NCBI GenBank assembly: GCA_030653635.1
Contig: JAURYZ010000020.1
Span: 1 to 5,812, forward strand
DNA from: Coriobacteriia bacterium
GTDB lineage: Bacteria; Actinomycetota; Coriobacteriia; Anaerosomatales; JAHIQC01
DNA: 5,812 nucleotides
Direction of reading: 5' to 3'
In this document: piece after piece, positions 1 to 5,684 of the stretch
How the letters are laid out: each line of letters opens with the position of its first letter
How positions within the stretch are numbered: position 1 is the stretch's first letter
Notes under the pieces: model-generated
Databases searched by the model: none
What the model was told of the DNA's origin: nothing
The model's input: the letters and a program-made list of their open reading frames with translations, nothing else
Made by a program: the position numbers and the translations under genes

Positions 1-1652
1 TGCTCCTCGGACATGGGGTTGATCAGCTCAACGAGCAGTTCATCTGCGGGCAGTTCGCGACCGATGCGCTCCAAATCAGCAGGATCGGCAAATGCATAGG
101 TCATAGTCTCGTTGAGTCCAGTCGCGCGCATTGTGGCGCCGATGCGCTCGACAAGCTTCTGAGGCCCGGTAAGTCCGCCAATGCGCTCGCGACCGCCGGG
201 AAGAGTCGCTGTCACGCGCGCCATGCCCCAGACGCGCAGTACCTCCTCCACCAAATCGATCTCGCGCACAAGGTCGGGCCTGAAGCTCGGGATGCTCACC
301 TCGAACGTAGATGGTCCGCCGGCAACGCCTAATTGAAGTGAGGCGAGAATGGAGGCGACCTCATCAGCGCTGCACGATGTGCCGAGAATGGCGTTCACGC
401 GCTCGAGACGCAGGGTGATGACGACCGGTACCGAGGGGTGTGGATACACGTCGATGATGCCGGGAGCAACCTGGCCGCCAGCAATATCGGCCATGAGCTG
501 CGCAGCTCGATCGAGAGCGGCGGCGCATGCACTGGGATCGACCAGCTTCTCGAACCGCGAGGACGCCTCTGAAATCAGTCCGAGCGAGCGACTCGTGCGT
601 GAGATGGCTGTCGGCTTGAATGAGGCCGACTCCAGCAAGATATCGACGGTGCCATCCCCGACTTCGGTCGTCTCGCCGCCCATGACGCCGCCAAGCGCTA
701 TCGGGCCACTGGGATCGGTGATGAGTATCATACCCGGGCTGAGTACGCGCTCTTGACCGTCGAGAGTAGTGAGACGCTCGCTCTCCGCCGCACCTCGAAC
801 GATGATATGTGCCCGGCCCTGCTCGTCGGTAGCGATGGTGCTGGCATCGAACGCATGTAGAGGCTGACCCAGCTCGAACATCACGTAGTTGGTAATGTCG
901 ACGATATTGCTTATCGGGCGGGCCCCAGCAGCCGTCACACGCTCCACGAGCCACTCAGGCGACGGACCGATCTTGACGTTACGAATCAGGCGCGCAGTAT
1001 AGCGCGGGCACAAAGACGAATCGGGGATCTCGATGCGCACGGACTCGCTGGCAGGAGCACCCTGCTCGATTGGCACGCCTTTCGGATGACGGTATGAGGT
1101 CGAGGTGATGGCCGCAACCTCGCGAGCCACGCCGGCCATAGACAGGCAGTCGGGGCGATTCGGTGTCACCTCTAGATCGATGACGGTGTCGGCCATGCCG
1201 CGATACGTGGCGAACAAAACCCCCAAAGGAGCATCGTTGGGAAGAATGAGCAGGCCCGATGCATCCGAGCCGATTCCCAACTCGACGGCCGAGCAGTTCA
1301 TCCCCTGACTCGGCACGCCGCGGAGCTTGGCCTTCTTGATTGTCATGCCGTTGGGCAGCGTTGCTCCCACGAGCGCCACGGGCACCTTGTCGCCGGCCTC
1401 GAAGTTCTGGGCGCCGCACACGATCGTGAGCGGTTCATCGTCTCCGACATCCACTGTGGTGACCCACAGCTTATCGGCCTCGGGATGACGCTTCTTGGCG
1501 GTTATCTGACCGATAACCACACCCTTGAGCGCCTCGCCGATCGTCTCTACACCATCGACAGCGGTCCCTGTGAGATCGAGTCTGTCAACGAGTTCGGCGA
1601 CACTTAGCCTCACATCAACAAGCTCGCTCAACCATTTCATCGAAACGCGCAT
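1..1652 (-). CDS. pheT: Phenylalanyl-tRNA synthetase beta subunit, 3' end cut by the window
   Basis: Beta subunit of the cytoplasmic (alpha-beta)2 enzyme that charges tRNA-Phe; in this family it supplies tRNA recognition and editing. The frame is open for 550 codons from ATG at 1652 to the window edge (family length about 800). Visible blocks: start MRVSMKWLSELV, typical for PheT; EMAP/OB-type tRNA-binding domain at about residues 43-150; PNRPDCLSM at 164-172 opening the B3/B4 editing region; VDITNYVMFELGQPLHAFD at 251-269; LGGVMGG at 320-326; B5 domain at about 412-480 with FRPDLVREIDLVEEVLRVWG at 457-476; start of the catalytic-like core to residue 550. The start at 1652 follows GAGAGGA (1669-1663) at 10 nt. 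It lies 67 nt after pheS with no terminator between, so it is co-transcribed under the T-box. The internal ATG at 1640 is less likely because it removes the conserved MRVS. Confidence 0.97.
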   Translation of the reverse strand, partial: MRVSMKWLSELVDVRLSVAELVDRLDLTGTAVDGVETIGEALKGVVIGQITAKKRHPEADKLWVTTVDVGDDEPLTIVCGAQNFEAGDKVPVALVGATLPNGMTIKKAKLRGVPSQGMNCSAVELGIGSDASGLLILPNDAPLGVLFATYRGMADTVIDLEVTPNRPDCLSMAGVAREVAAITSTSYRHPKGVPIEQGAPASESVRIEIPDSSLCPRYTARLIRNVKIGPSPEWLVERVTAAGARPISNIVDITNYVMFELGQPLHAFDASTIATDEQGRAHIIVRGAAESERLTTLDGQERVLSPGMILITDPSGPIALGGVMGGETTEVGDGTVDILLESASFKPTAISRTSRSLGLISEASSRFEKLVDPSACAAALDRAAQLMADIAGGQVAPGIIDVYPHPSVPVVITLRLERVNAILGTSCSADEVASILASLQLGVAGGPSTFEVSIPSFRPDLVREIDLVEEVLRVWGMARVTATLPGGRERIGGLTGPQKLVERIGATMRATGLNETMTYAFADPADLERIGRELPADELLVELINPMSEE

Positions 1653-1719
1653 CTCGTGTCGTTCCTCTCTTGAAGTCCAAAGCCCGGCTTTCTGGCTCGT
1701 CGGTAGTTTCGATCAGTGC

Positions 1720-2781
1720 CTAGAACTGCCGAAGAAAGCGCATGTCACCTTCGACCAGCATGCGCAGATCGGGTAGGTCGTACTTAAGTGCGGCGATGCG
1801 CTCCACTCCCATACCGAATGCGAAACCAGAGTAGCGCTCCGGATCGATGCCCACGTAGCCGAACACGTTGGGGTCAACCATGCCGCAGCCGAGAATCTCA
1901 AGCCAACCGGTGCCTCCGCAGAAACGACAGCCCTCGCCAGCGCAGATGCCGCAAGATACGTCGACCTCCGCGGACGGCTCGGTGAACGGGAAGAAGTGCG
2001 GCCTGAAGCGCGTACGCCTGTCGTGGCCGAAGATCTCCTTACACAGGTGATCTAGCGTGCCCTTGAGGTCGGCGAAAGTGATTCCCTCATCGACCACAAG
2101 ACCCTCGATCTGGGTGAACTGCGGCAGATGACTTGGGTCTGCGACGTCGCGTCGGTACACCTTGCCCGGCGCCAGAACATAGATCGGCGGCTTCTCGCTC
2201 TCCATGACTCGCACCTGGACCGGGCTCGTGTGGGTACGCAGCAGCACATCGCTCTCACCAGTAACCGCCGCCTCGTCGCCTGAAAGATCGCGAACATAGA
2301 ACGTATCGGCCAAGCCTCGTGCGGGATGGTCGGCAGGCTGGTTGAGCGCCTCGAAATTGTAGTAGTCCAGCTCCACCTGCGGCCCTTCGGCGATGCGATA
2401 CCCAATGCCAATGAATACGTCGATGACCTCACGTCTGATCTGCTCGATCAGGTGCTCGCGCCCCGGGAGACGACGACGACCCGGCAGCGAGACATCAACG
2501 GCGTCGGCACTGACCTTGGCCTGCATCGCGGCGGCGTCAAGCACCGCGTGCCTGGCACCAAGAGCTGCCTCCAACGACTGACGCACCTCGTTGGACACCT
2601 TGCCCACGGCGGGGCGCTCCTCGGCCGACAGAGCCCCAAGACCTCGGAGTATCGATGTGAGTGAACCCTTCTTGCCCAGATACGCCACCCGCACCGCGTC
2701 GAGTGCGGAAAGATCGGTGGCGGTATCGATGGCCCCGACCGCTTCGTCGCGCATCTGCTCGAGATCTTGGATGATGCTCAT
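1720..2781 (-). CDS. pheS: Phenylalanyl-tRNA synthetase alpha subunit
   Basis: Catalytic subunit that activates phenylalanine with ATP and transfers it to tRNA-Phe; class II synthetase, full length at 353 aa. Residues 1-90 are the helical arm that contacts tRNA. Class II motifs: motif 1 region HPARGLADTFYV at 152-163, THTSPVQVR at 184-192, motif 2 FRPHFFPFTEPSAEVDV at 259-275 and motif 3 GFAFGMGVERIAAL at 319-332. A short insertion after motif 2 has Cys277, Cys280, Cys285 and Cys288 (CxxC-x4-CxxC), a probable zinc-binding knuckle; I recall similar inserts in PheS of other bacteria. The start ATG at 2781 has AGGAG (2796-2792) 10 nt upstream, and the N-terminus MSIIQDLEQMRDEA fits the family. 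First gene after the T-box terminator, so expression should respond to uncharged tRNA-Phe. The stop is TAG at 1722-1720. Confidence 0.98.
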   Translation of the reverse strand: MSIIQDLEQMRDEAVGAIDTATDLSALDAVRVAYLGKKGSLTSILRGLGALSAEERPAVGKVSNEVRQSLEAALGARHAVLDAAAMQAKVSADAVDVSLPGRRRLPGREHLIEQIRREVIDVFIGIGYRIAEGPQVELDYYNFEALNQPADHPARGLADTFYVRDLSGDEAAVTGESDVLLRTHTSPVQVRVMESEKPPIYVLAPGKVYRRDVADPSHLPQFTQIEGLVVDEGITFADLKGTLDHLCKEIFGHDRRTRFRPHFFPFTEPSAEVDVSCGICAGEGCRFCGGTGWLEILGCGMVDPNVFGYVGIDPERYSGFAFGMGVERIAALKYDLPDLRMLVEGDMRFLRQF

Positions 2782-2810
2782 CTTCGGCGTGCTCCTAGCT
2801 CATAAGTCGA

Positions 2811-2871
2811 AAGAAACGAAAGGGAGCCGACTCCATCCATGGAACTTGCCCAAGGACGGGAGTCGGCTCCC
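2811..2871 (-). terminator. Rho-independent terminator of the pheST T-box leader
   Basis: GGGAGCCGACTCC (2871-2859) and GGAGTCGGCTCCC (2834-2822) form a perfect 13-bp stem, followed by TTTCGTTTCTTT on the minus strand. The 24-nt loop can add a few pairs. The 5' arm overlaps antiterminator helix A2. As no other terminator is visible after the signal peptidase gene, this hairpin probably also ends transcripts from the upstream two-gene cassette. Confidence 0.95.
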
Positions 2872-2886
2872 GCGGTACCACCTCGG
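2850..2886 (-). promoter_or_regulatory. T-box antiterminator
   Basis: Helix A1 is CCGAGG (2886-2881) with CCUUGG (2855-2850), 6 bp with one G-U. The 7-nt bulge UGGUACC (2880-2874) follows. Helix A2 is GCGGGAG (2873-2867) with CUCCCGU (2862-2856) around a CCGA loop. UGGU in the bulge is complementary to an ACCA acceptor end, as expected for a tRNA-Phe with discriminator A. Formation uses the 5' arm of the terminator, so the two structures exclude each other. Confidence 0.93.
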
Positions 2887-3031
2887 TTGGCCCACTTCTG
2901 CGTGGACCCACTCATCGCGATCCATCACCCAAAGGGGCGAGTTCACACGTGTGCGACCCGCTCGTCCGCACAGGCCCGGTAACGGGGGCTCCGGCTCACC
3001 TACTTACACACGGCATCAGGTGCCAAGGTTT

Positions 3032-3550
3032 TCAGGTCGCAGCTGATGGAGTGAACCGCTCGCACCGTCCCCGGAGGTCCTTGCAGTCGAAAGGGACCTC
3101 TCCCTGGTCGGCAAACGAATCGTGCGAACGCCTCTCCGTCATAGCCTTCTTGTATCTCGATGAAGACAGCAGTGTAGCATCACGCGCAGAGCGCATCCAA
3201 CCACGAAGTGCCCTGCCCAGCGGCAACACCGCGACCACTCGTCCCCTTATGCTCGATGCGATAACCGGGGCCGGATCGGCCTTGTGATTAGCATCGCCTC
3301 GAGTGCGGATTTCTCCGCGTGTGCCCACCGCGACAGCGCGATGCAGCACGGGGCGCCCGGCGTCGCTTAAGAATAGGACGATGTCCCCCACTCTCGGCTT
3401 GGCCCACGGTGTCGCCAGACAGACGTCACCAGGCACCAGTGCCGGCTCCATAGATCTGCCTGCGACCACTGCGGGCCTCACGCCCACCGTCAGCAGCACC
3501 GCAAGCGTCCCCATCAGCAGCCAAAGAAGTCCATCGAGATACCGGGACAT
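3032..3550 (-). CDS. ER-type (SipW-like) signal peptidase I
   Basis: Membrane serine peptidase of family S26B that removes signal peptides, probably from the protein encoded just upstream. An N-terminal membrane anchor spans about residues 8-24. GRSMEPAL at 31-38 holds the catalytic Ser33; VLHRAV at 68-73 holds His70 in place of the lysine general base of ordinary bacterial LepB; GDANHKADP at 85-93 supplies the conserved aspartates (Asp86, Asp92). GRVVAVLPLGRAL at 103-115 ends the recognisable domain. Residues from about 120 to 172 are hydrophilic and unlike the family, without the C-terminal membrane segment usual in SipW. They are encoded by the pheST promoter and T-box stem I. The start ATG at 3550 overlaps the preceding stop as TGATG, so translation is probably coupled. 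The frame has no stop before TGA at 3034-3032. Function is confident; the length of the mature protein is less so. Confidence 0.92.
   Translation of the reverse strand: MSRYLDGLLWLLMGTLAVLLTVGVRPAVVAGRSMEPALVPGDVCLATPWAKPRVGDIVLFLSDAGRPVLHRAVAVGTRGEIRTRGDANHKADPAPVIASSIRGRVVAVLPLGRALRGWMRSARDATLLSSSRYKKAMTERRSHDSFADQGEVPFDCKDLRGRCERFTPSAAT
3053..3055 (-). promoter_or_regulatory. T-box specifier codon UUC (Phe)
   Basis: Read on the minus strand, UUC lies in the internal loop of stem I, on its 3' side between the 9-bp upper helix and the CUCC lower helix, and is followed by A3052, the purine expected after a specifier. UUC pairs with the GAA anticodon of tRNA-Phe, matching the downstream pheST genes. 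Confidence 0.88.
3171..3200 (-). promoter_or_regulatory. Probable sigma-A-type promoter for pheST
   Basis: A -35 candidate TTGGAT (3200-3195), an 18-nt spacer and a -10 candidate TACACT (3176-3171) with an extended-10 TG at 3179-3178. Predicted transcription start near 3164, about 25 nt before the base of T-box stem I, which is the expected distance. The promoter lies inside the coding sequence for residues about 117-127 of the signal peptidase. Assigned by eye from consensus and position. Confidence 0.6.
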
Positions 3551-4032
3551 CAGTGCACCTGCTCGGCATCCACATAGAGTGTCAGCCGCACATAGTCCTC
3601 GGCAAGATCATTGCCGGCAGAGGCCGGAAGCCCGACGGCGACACGCAGTATCCCCTGCTCCGCTGGGGCGAGCGCAATTGGAGCGGTCCGCAACGAGCTG
3701 AGCGGTCCCTGATATAGAACCGTCTCACCGCGCATGACAGTACAGGTAAGCGCATTGTAGAAATCAGTGATGCCAGCCTTCTTGGCACCTGTGACCACAA
3801 GGTTCGCGGCCAGGCTGCCAGTGTTGCGTACCACGAGCGTGCGAACCTGCACCCCTCCAGGCGCAAGCGAGTCGATTGACAAAGCTGCACTCGTGGGCTC
3901 AGCAGACACGGCCACCGCACCAGCCTTGATAACGCTGTCGGGAACCTGCGCCTGCCCCGTGAAGTAGGCGCTTGCTACCGTGAGGCTGAGCGCAAGCATC
4001 GCTCCCACGGCAAACCAAATGAACCTTCGCAT
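3550..4032 (-). CDS. TasA/camelysin-like exported protein with SipW-type signal peptide
   Basis: A 160-aa predicted secreted or surface protein. Its N-terminus MRRFIW, hydrophobic core at about 7-22 and AYFTGQAQ at 22-29 match the signal peptide type processed by SipW, as in TasA and camelysin. By analogy, cleavage falls near Ala22-Tyr23. The mature part is predicted beta-rich, with VVRNTGSLAANLVVTGA at 67-83, the strand-loop-strand pattern of the TasA/camelysin group, and a single Cys97. In relatives such proteins form biofilm fibres or act as surface peptidases; which applies here cannot be told, and the gene could be a more distant SipW-cognate protein. The start at 4032 was chosen because GGAG lies 6 nt upstream and the signal peptide then begins properly; an in-frame ATG at 4140 would prefix 36 polar residues. 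It overlaps the signal peptidase start. No convincing promoter was found upstream. Confidence 0.85.
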   Translation of the reverse strand: MRRFIWFAVGAMLALSLTVASAYFTGQAQVPDSVIKAGAVAVSAEPTSAALSIDSLAPGGVQVRTLVVRNTGSLAANLVVTGAKKAGITDFYNALTCTVMRGETVLYQGPLSSLRTAPIALAPAEQGILRVAVGLPASAGNDLAEDYVRLTLYVDAEQVH

Positions 4033-4083
4033 GGAATTCTCCAAACATGAGCTTCGGCGAGGGGGACCTTTCGTGACATGACA

Positions 4084-4097
4084 GGTCGGCGCCGACC
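4084..4097. repeat. Perfect 14-bp palindrome upstream of the TasA-like gene
   Basis: GGTCGGCGCCGACC is a perfect inverted repeat without a spacer, about 52 nt before the start codon. It is framed by TCGTG (4071-4075) and CACGA (4097-4101), which are complementary. It could be an operator for a dimeric regulator or part of a 5'-UTR hairpin. The sequence alone does not decide. Confidence 0.55.
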
Positions 4098-4166
4098 ACG
4101 AACAATCATCGCGAAACACCCTCTCCCATCGCTTGCCCATCCCTTAACCGTATACTCTGGAACGCA

Positions 4167-4195
4167 CGAAGACCCCGCACCAAGCGGGGCCTTCG
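4167..4195 (-). terminator. Probable terminator after rplT
   Basis: On the minus strand, CGAAGGCCCCGC, loop TTGGT and GCGGGGTCTTCG form a 12-bp stem with one G-T pair, starting 28 nt after the rplT stop. The run after the stem (TGCGTT) is weakly T-rich, so the efficiency is uncertain. It separates the ribosomal operon from the TasA-like/signal peptidase pair. Confidence 0.75.
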
Positions 4196-4223
4196 AGAAT
4201 GTCTGTGCCGAGCGAAGAAGCCT

Positions 4224-4583
4224 CTATGCGGGGATAGCGGCCTTCGCGGTCTTTACGATCTTGGCAAAGTTGGCCGGATCGGCAACTGCCATGTCGGCCA
4301 GGATCTTGCGGTCAAGCTCGATGCCGGCAAGCTTCAAACCATACATGAACTGCGAGTACGACATTCCGCTGATACGTGCGCCGGCGTTAATACGTGCGAT
4401 CCACAAGCGTCGGATCTCACGCTTCTTGTTGCGGCGGTCACGATACACATACTGCTGCGAATGCTGAACCTGTTCCTTCGCAGCCTTATATGAGCGGCTC
4501 TTTGCACCGTAATAACCCTTGGCCTTGGCCAGTACTGTGCGGCGCTTCTTCCTCGCGGTCACACCACGTTTGATTCGAGGCAT
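4224..4583 (-). CDS. rplT: 50S ribosomal protein L20
   Basis: Assembly protein of the large ribosomal subunit that binds 23S rRNA; in other bacteria it also represses its own operon by binding the leader RNA. At 119 aa it has the usual length. [24 protein letters not shown] at the N-terminus is the basic extension that threads into r[13 protein letters not shown] at 61-70 and [20 protein letters not shown] at 74-93 are conserved in the globular domain. The start ATG at 4583 has AAGGAG (4600-4595) 11 nt upstream. It is the last gene of infC-rpmI-rplT, 40 nt after rpmI, followed by a hairpin terminator. L20 is the obvious candidate regulator for the leader upstream of infC. Confidence 0.98.
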   Translation of the reverse strand: MPRIKRGVTARKKRRTVLAKAKGYYGAKSRSYKAAKEQVQHSQQYVYRDRRNKKREIRRLWIARINAGARISGMSYSQFMYGLKLAGIELDRKILADMAVADPANFAKIVKTAKAAIPA

Positions 4584-4623
4584 GATCGATCACACTCCTT
4601 GCTTTGGTCGATGAACGCCGGCA

Positions 4624-4824
4624 CTAACCGATGCCGAGTTGCTTGCGGATAACCTTCTCGTCGGACTTATGCACGAAAGACGCGGAGGTGAACGCGCGCT
4701 TACGCTTGGGGCTCTTCTTCTCCAAAATGTGGCTCTTGAAGGCGTTGGCCCGCTTGATTTTCTTGCCGGAACCGGTGAGCTTGAAGCGCTTCGCGGTGCC
4801 CTTATGCGTCTTCATCTTGGGCAT
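4624..4824 (-). CDS. rpmI: 50S ribosomal protein L35
   Basis: Small, very basic protein of the large ribosomal subunit. The 66 aa open with [21 protein letters not shown], the family signature, followed by the conserved [12 protein letters not shown] at 32-43. Its ATG at 4824 comes 2 nt after the infC stop, and its AGGAG (4834-4830) lies in the last codons of infC, so translation of the two is probably coupled. Confidence 0.98.
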   Translation of the reverse strand: MPKMKTHKGTAKRFKLTGSGKKIKRANAFKSHILEKKSPKRKRAFTSASFVHKSDEKVIRKQLGIG

Positions 4825-4826
4825 GG

Positions 4827-5417
4827 CTACTCCTGTTCTGCTGCCTCGACGGATTCGGCCTGCGGGGCCTCGACCTGGTCGGCGGCGGACTTCTTGGGCA
4901 GCTCCTTTTTGGTTGGAGCCATCAACATGAACATGTTTCGACCCTCAAGCTTGGGAGCGGACTCAACGATCGCCATCTCACCGAGCTCACCGGCCAGTCT
5001 CTCGAGAATCGCCAGACCGCGTTCGGCGTGTACCATCTCGCGTCCACGGAACATGATCGTGACCTTGACCTTCGCGCCGGCGTCCAAGAAGCGCATGACG
5101 TGCTTCTTCTTGGTCTCGTAGTCATGCTTGTCGATCTTGGGCCGGAACTTGATCTCTTTGATCTCGACCTTGGTCTGGTGCTTGCGCGCCATCTTAGCTT
5201 TGATGTCCTGCTCGTACTTGTACTTGCCATAATCCATGACGCGGCACACTGGCGGATCGCTGTTTGGAGCAACCTCCACCAGGTCCAGGTTCAGATCATC
5301 CGCGATCTTCTGCGCGTCTGACGTGACGAAGATCCCCAGCTGGGCACCATCGACCCCGATCAGGCGCACACGCGGCACCCGGATCTTTTCGTTGATTCTC
5401 GTTTCCACTGTGCTAAT
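4827..5417 (-). CDS. infC: Translation initiation factor IF-3, predicted AUU start
   Basis: IF3 binds the 30S subunit, keeps subunits apart and rejects non-standard start codons and wrong initiator tRNAs. Read from ATT at 5417 the protein has 196 aa: N-domain to about residue 75 with [18 protein letters not shown] and the signature [16 protein letters not shown] at 55-70, a basic linker at 71-90, then the C-domain with KEIKFRP at 87-93, [13 protein letters not shown] at 116-128 and [13 protein letters not shown] at 156-168. An acidic Ala/Glu-rich tail (about 171-196) extends past the core. The ATT start is chosen because GGAGGTGA (5432-5425) lies 7 nt upstream, no in-frame ATG or other start fits that site, and infC of E. 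coli uses AUU. The in-frame ATG at 5669 would add 84 residues of non-family sequence encoded by leader and terminator. The GTG at 5408 is too far from the ribosome binding site. First gene of the operon. Confidence 0.96.
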   Translation of the reverse strand: MSTVETRINEKIRVPRVRLIGVDGAQLGIFVTSDAQKIADDLNLDLVEVAPNSDPPVCRVMDYGKYKYEQDIKAKMARKHQTKVEIKEIKFRPKIDKHDYETKKKHVMRFLDAGAKVKVTIMFRGREMVHAERGLAILERLAGELGEMAIVESAPKLEGRNMFMLMAPTKKELPKKSAADQVEAPQAESVEAAEQE

Positions 5418-5424
5418 GGGCCAT

Positions 5425-5432
5425 TCACCTCC
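5425..5432 (-). promoter_or_regulatory. Strong ribosome binding site that fixes the infC AUU start
   Basis: GGAGGTGA is a near-perfect match to the 16S anti-Shine-Dalgarno. From GGAGG there are 10 nt to the AUU at 5417, but only 3 nt to an out-of-frame ATG at 5424, which would encode Met-Ala-His and stop. The geometry favours AUU. Confidence 0.85.
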
Positions 5433-5475
5433 GTGGTTCGCGGTCCCGATACTGGGCTGACCGCTTTCCATCCTT

Positions 5476-5516
5476 GAACAAACAAAAGTCCCGCAGGCAC
5501 CTTGCGCCGACGGGAC
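5476..5516 (-). terminator. Intrinsic terminator in the infC leader
   Basis: On the minus strand, GTCCCG (5516-5511) pairs with CGGGAC (5493-5488) and encloses GGCGC (5508-5504) paired with GTGCC (5500-5496) around an AAG loop. TTTTGTTTGTTC follows. It stands 58 nt before the infC start and about 130 nt after the predicted transcription start, so it is best read as an attenuator and not as the end of an upstream gene. Confidence 0.85.
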
Positions 5517-5557
5517 GAACGGCCGAGAAAGCGCCCTTGGGACGTCTCGACTCACTT

Positions 5558-5612
5558 TCGACCAGACAGCTGCTCTACGGCGCCGTAAGGTGGGGACCAT
5601 TCTCGACCAGAC
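5558..5612 (-). repeat. Direct repeat of GTCTGGTCGA in the infC leader
   Basis: The 10-mer GTCTGGTCGA occurs at 5612-5603 and again at 5567-5558, 45 nt apart, both inside the leader. The first copy forms loop and stem of the first hairpin. It may reflect a duplicated protein-recognition element or alternative pairing partners. Confidence 0.6.
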
Positions 5613-5655
5613 TAAGATCGGGGTCCCGCTTTTCCAGTATTCGATTAGCTTGCGC

Positions 5656-5684
5656 AGTATACCTGCCAAGGAACGCGCTGTCGA
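5656..5684 (-). promoter_or_regulatory. Probable sigma-A-type promoter of infC-rpmI-rplT
   Basis: TCGACA (5684-5679), a 17-nt spacer and TATACT (5661-5656): five of six matches to each consensus hexamer with ideal spacing. Predicted start near 5649. Confidence 0.78.

Larger units (their letters stand above)
2822..3140 (-). promoter_or_regulatory. T-box riboswitch leader of pheST, tRNA-Phe specific
   Basis: Leader RNA that binds tRNA-Phe and decides between termination and read-through into pheS. Stem I: lower helix GACGGAG (3140-3134) with CUCCAUC (3051-3045), one mismatch; upper helix CGUUCGCAC (3130-3122) with GUGCGAGCG (3065-3057), 9 bp with one G-U; distal hairpin GAGGUCC (3100-3094) with GGACCUC (3080-3074), an AGAG element before it and ACUGCAA in its loop, resembling the AG bulge and apical loop that contact the tRNA elbow. 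The specifier is UUC followed by A. Stem III is GGUCCAC (2908-2902) with GUGGGCC (2895-2889). The T-box core AGGUGGUACCGCGG is at 2883-2870. The region 3044-2910 (stem II and IIA/B) contains several helices I could not assign confidently. The 5' boundary is set at the base of stem I; the transcript should begin slightly upstream. Confidence 0.96.
5418..5649 (-). promoter_or_regulatory. infC-rpmI-rplT leader RNA with attenuator (L20-leader-like)
   Basis: About 230 nt lie between the predicted transcription start and the infC start codon, with no supported coding sequence. Visible structures: hairpin GGGACC (5627-5622) with GGUCCC (5598-5593), containing CGAUC (5620-5616) paired with GGUCG (5608-5604); the intrinsic terminator at 5516-5476; and hairpin GCGGUC (5464-5459) with GACCGC (5445-5440) just before the ribosome binding site. 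A leader with a terminator before infC-rpmI-rplT is known in Firmicutes as the L20 leader. Assigning this one to that class is inference from position; I could not match a binding-site consensus. Confidence 0.65.

Noticed and set aside
364..1419. Arg/His-rich open frames on both strands across the first 1.4 kb.
   Set aside because: They are out-of-frame readings of pheT, whose true frame is open from 1652 to the window edge and shows clear domain motifs.
1679..1691. AAAGCCGGGCTTT, an odd palindrome between pheS and pheT.
   Set aside because: With a one-base centre it cannot form a useful hairpin and has no T-tract; probably chance.
4033..4140. A longer form of the TasA-like protein starting at 4140.
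   Set aside because: The added 36 residues are polar and would bury the signal peptide; the ATG at 4032 has GGAG at 6 nt.
4149..4154. TATACG on the minus strand as a -10 element for the TasA-like gene.
   Set aside because: No acceptable -35 lies 15-19 nt upstream and there is no extended -10, so the evidence is too weak to list.
5418..5669. An 84-residue N-terminal extension of IF3 from the in-frame ATG at 5669.
   Set aside because: It would translate the leader and its terminator, and the added residues do not resemble IF3, while the AUU at 5417 has an ideal ribosome binding site.
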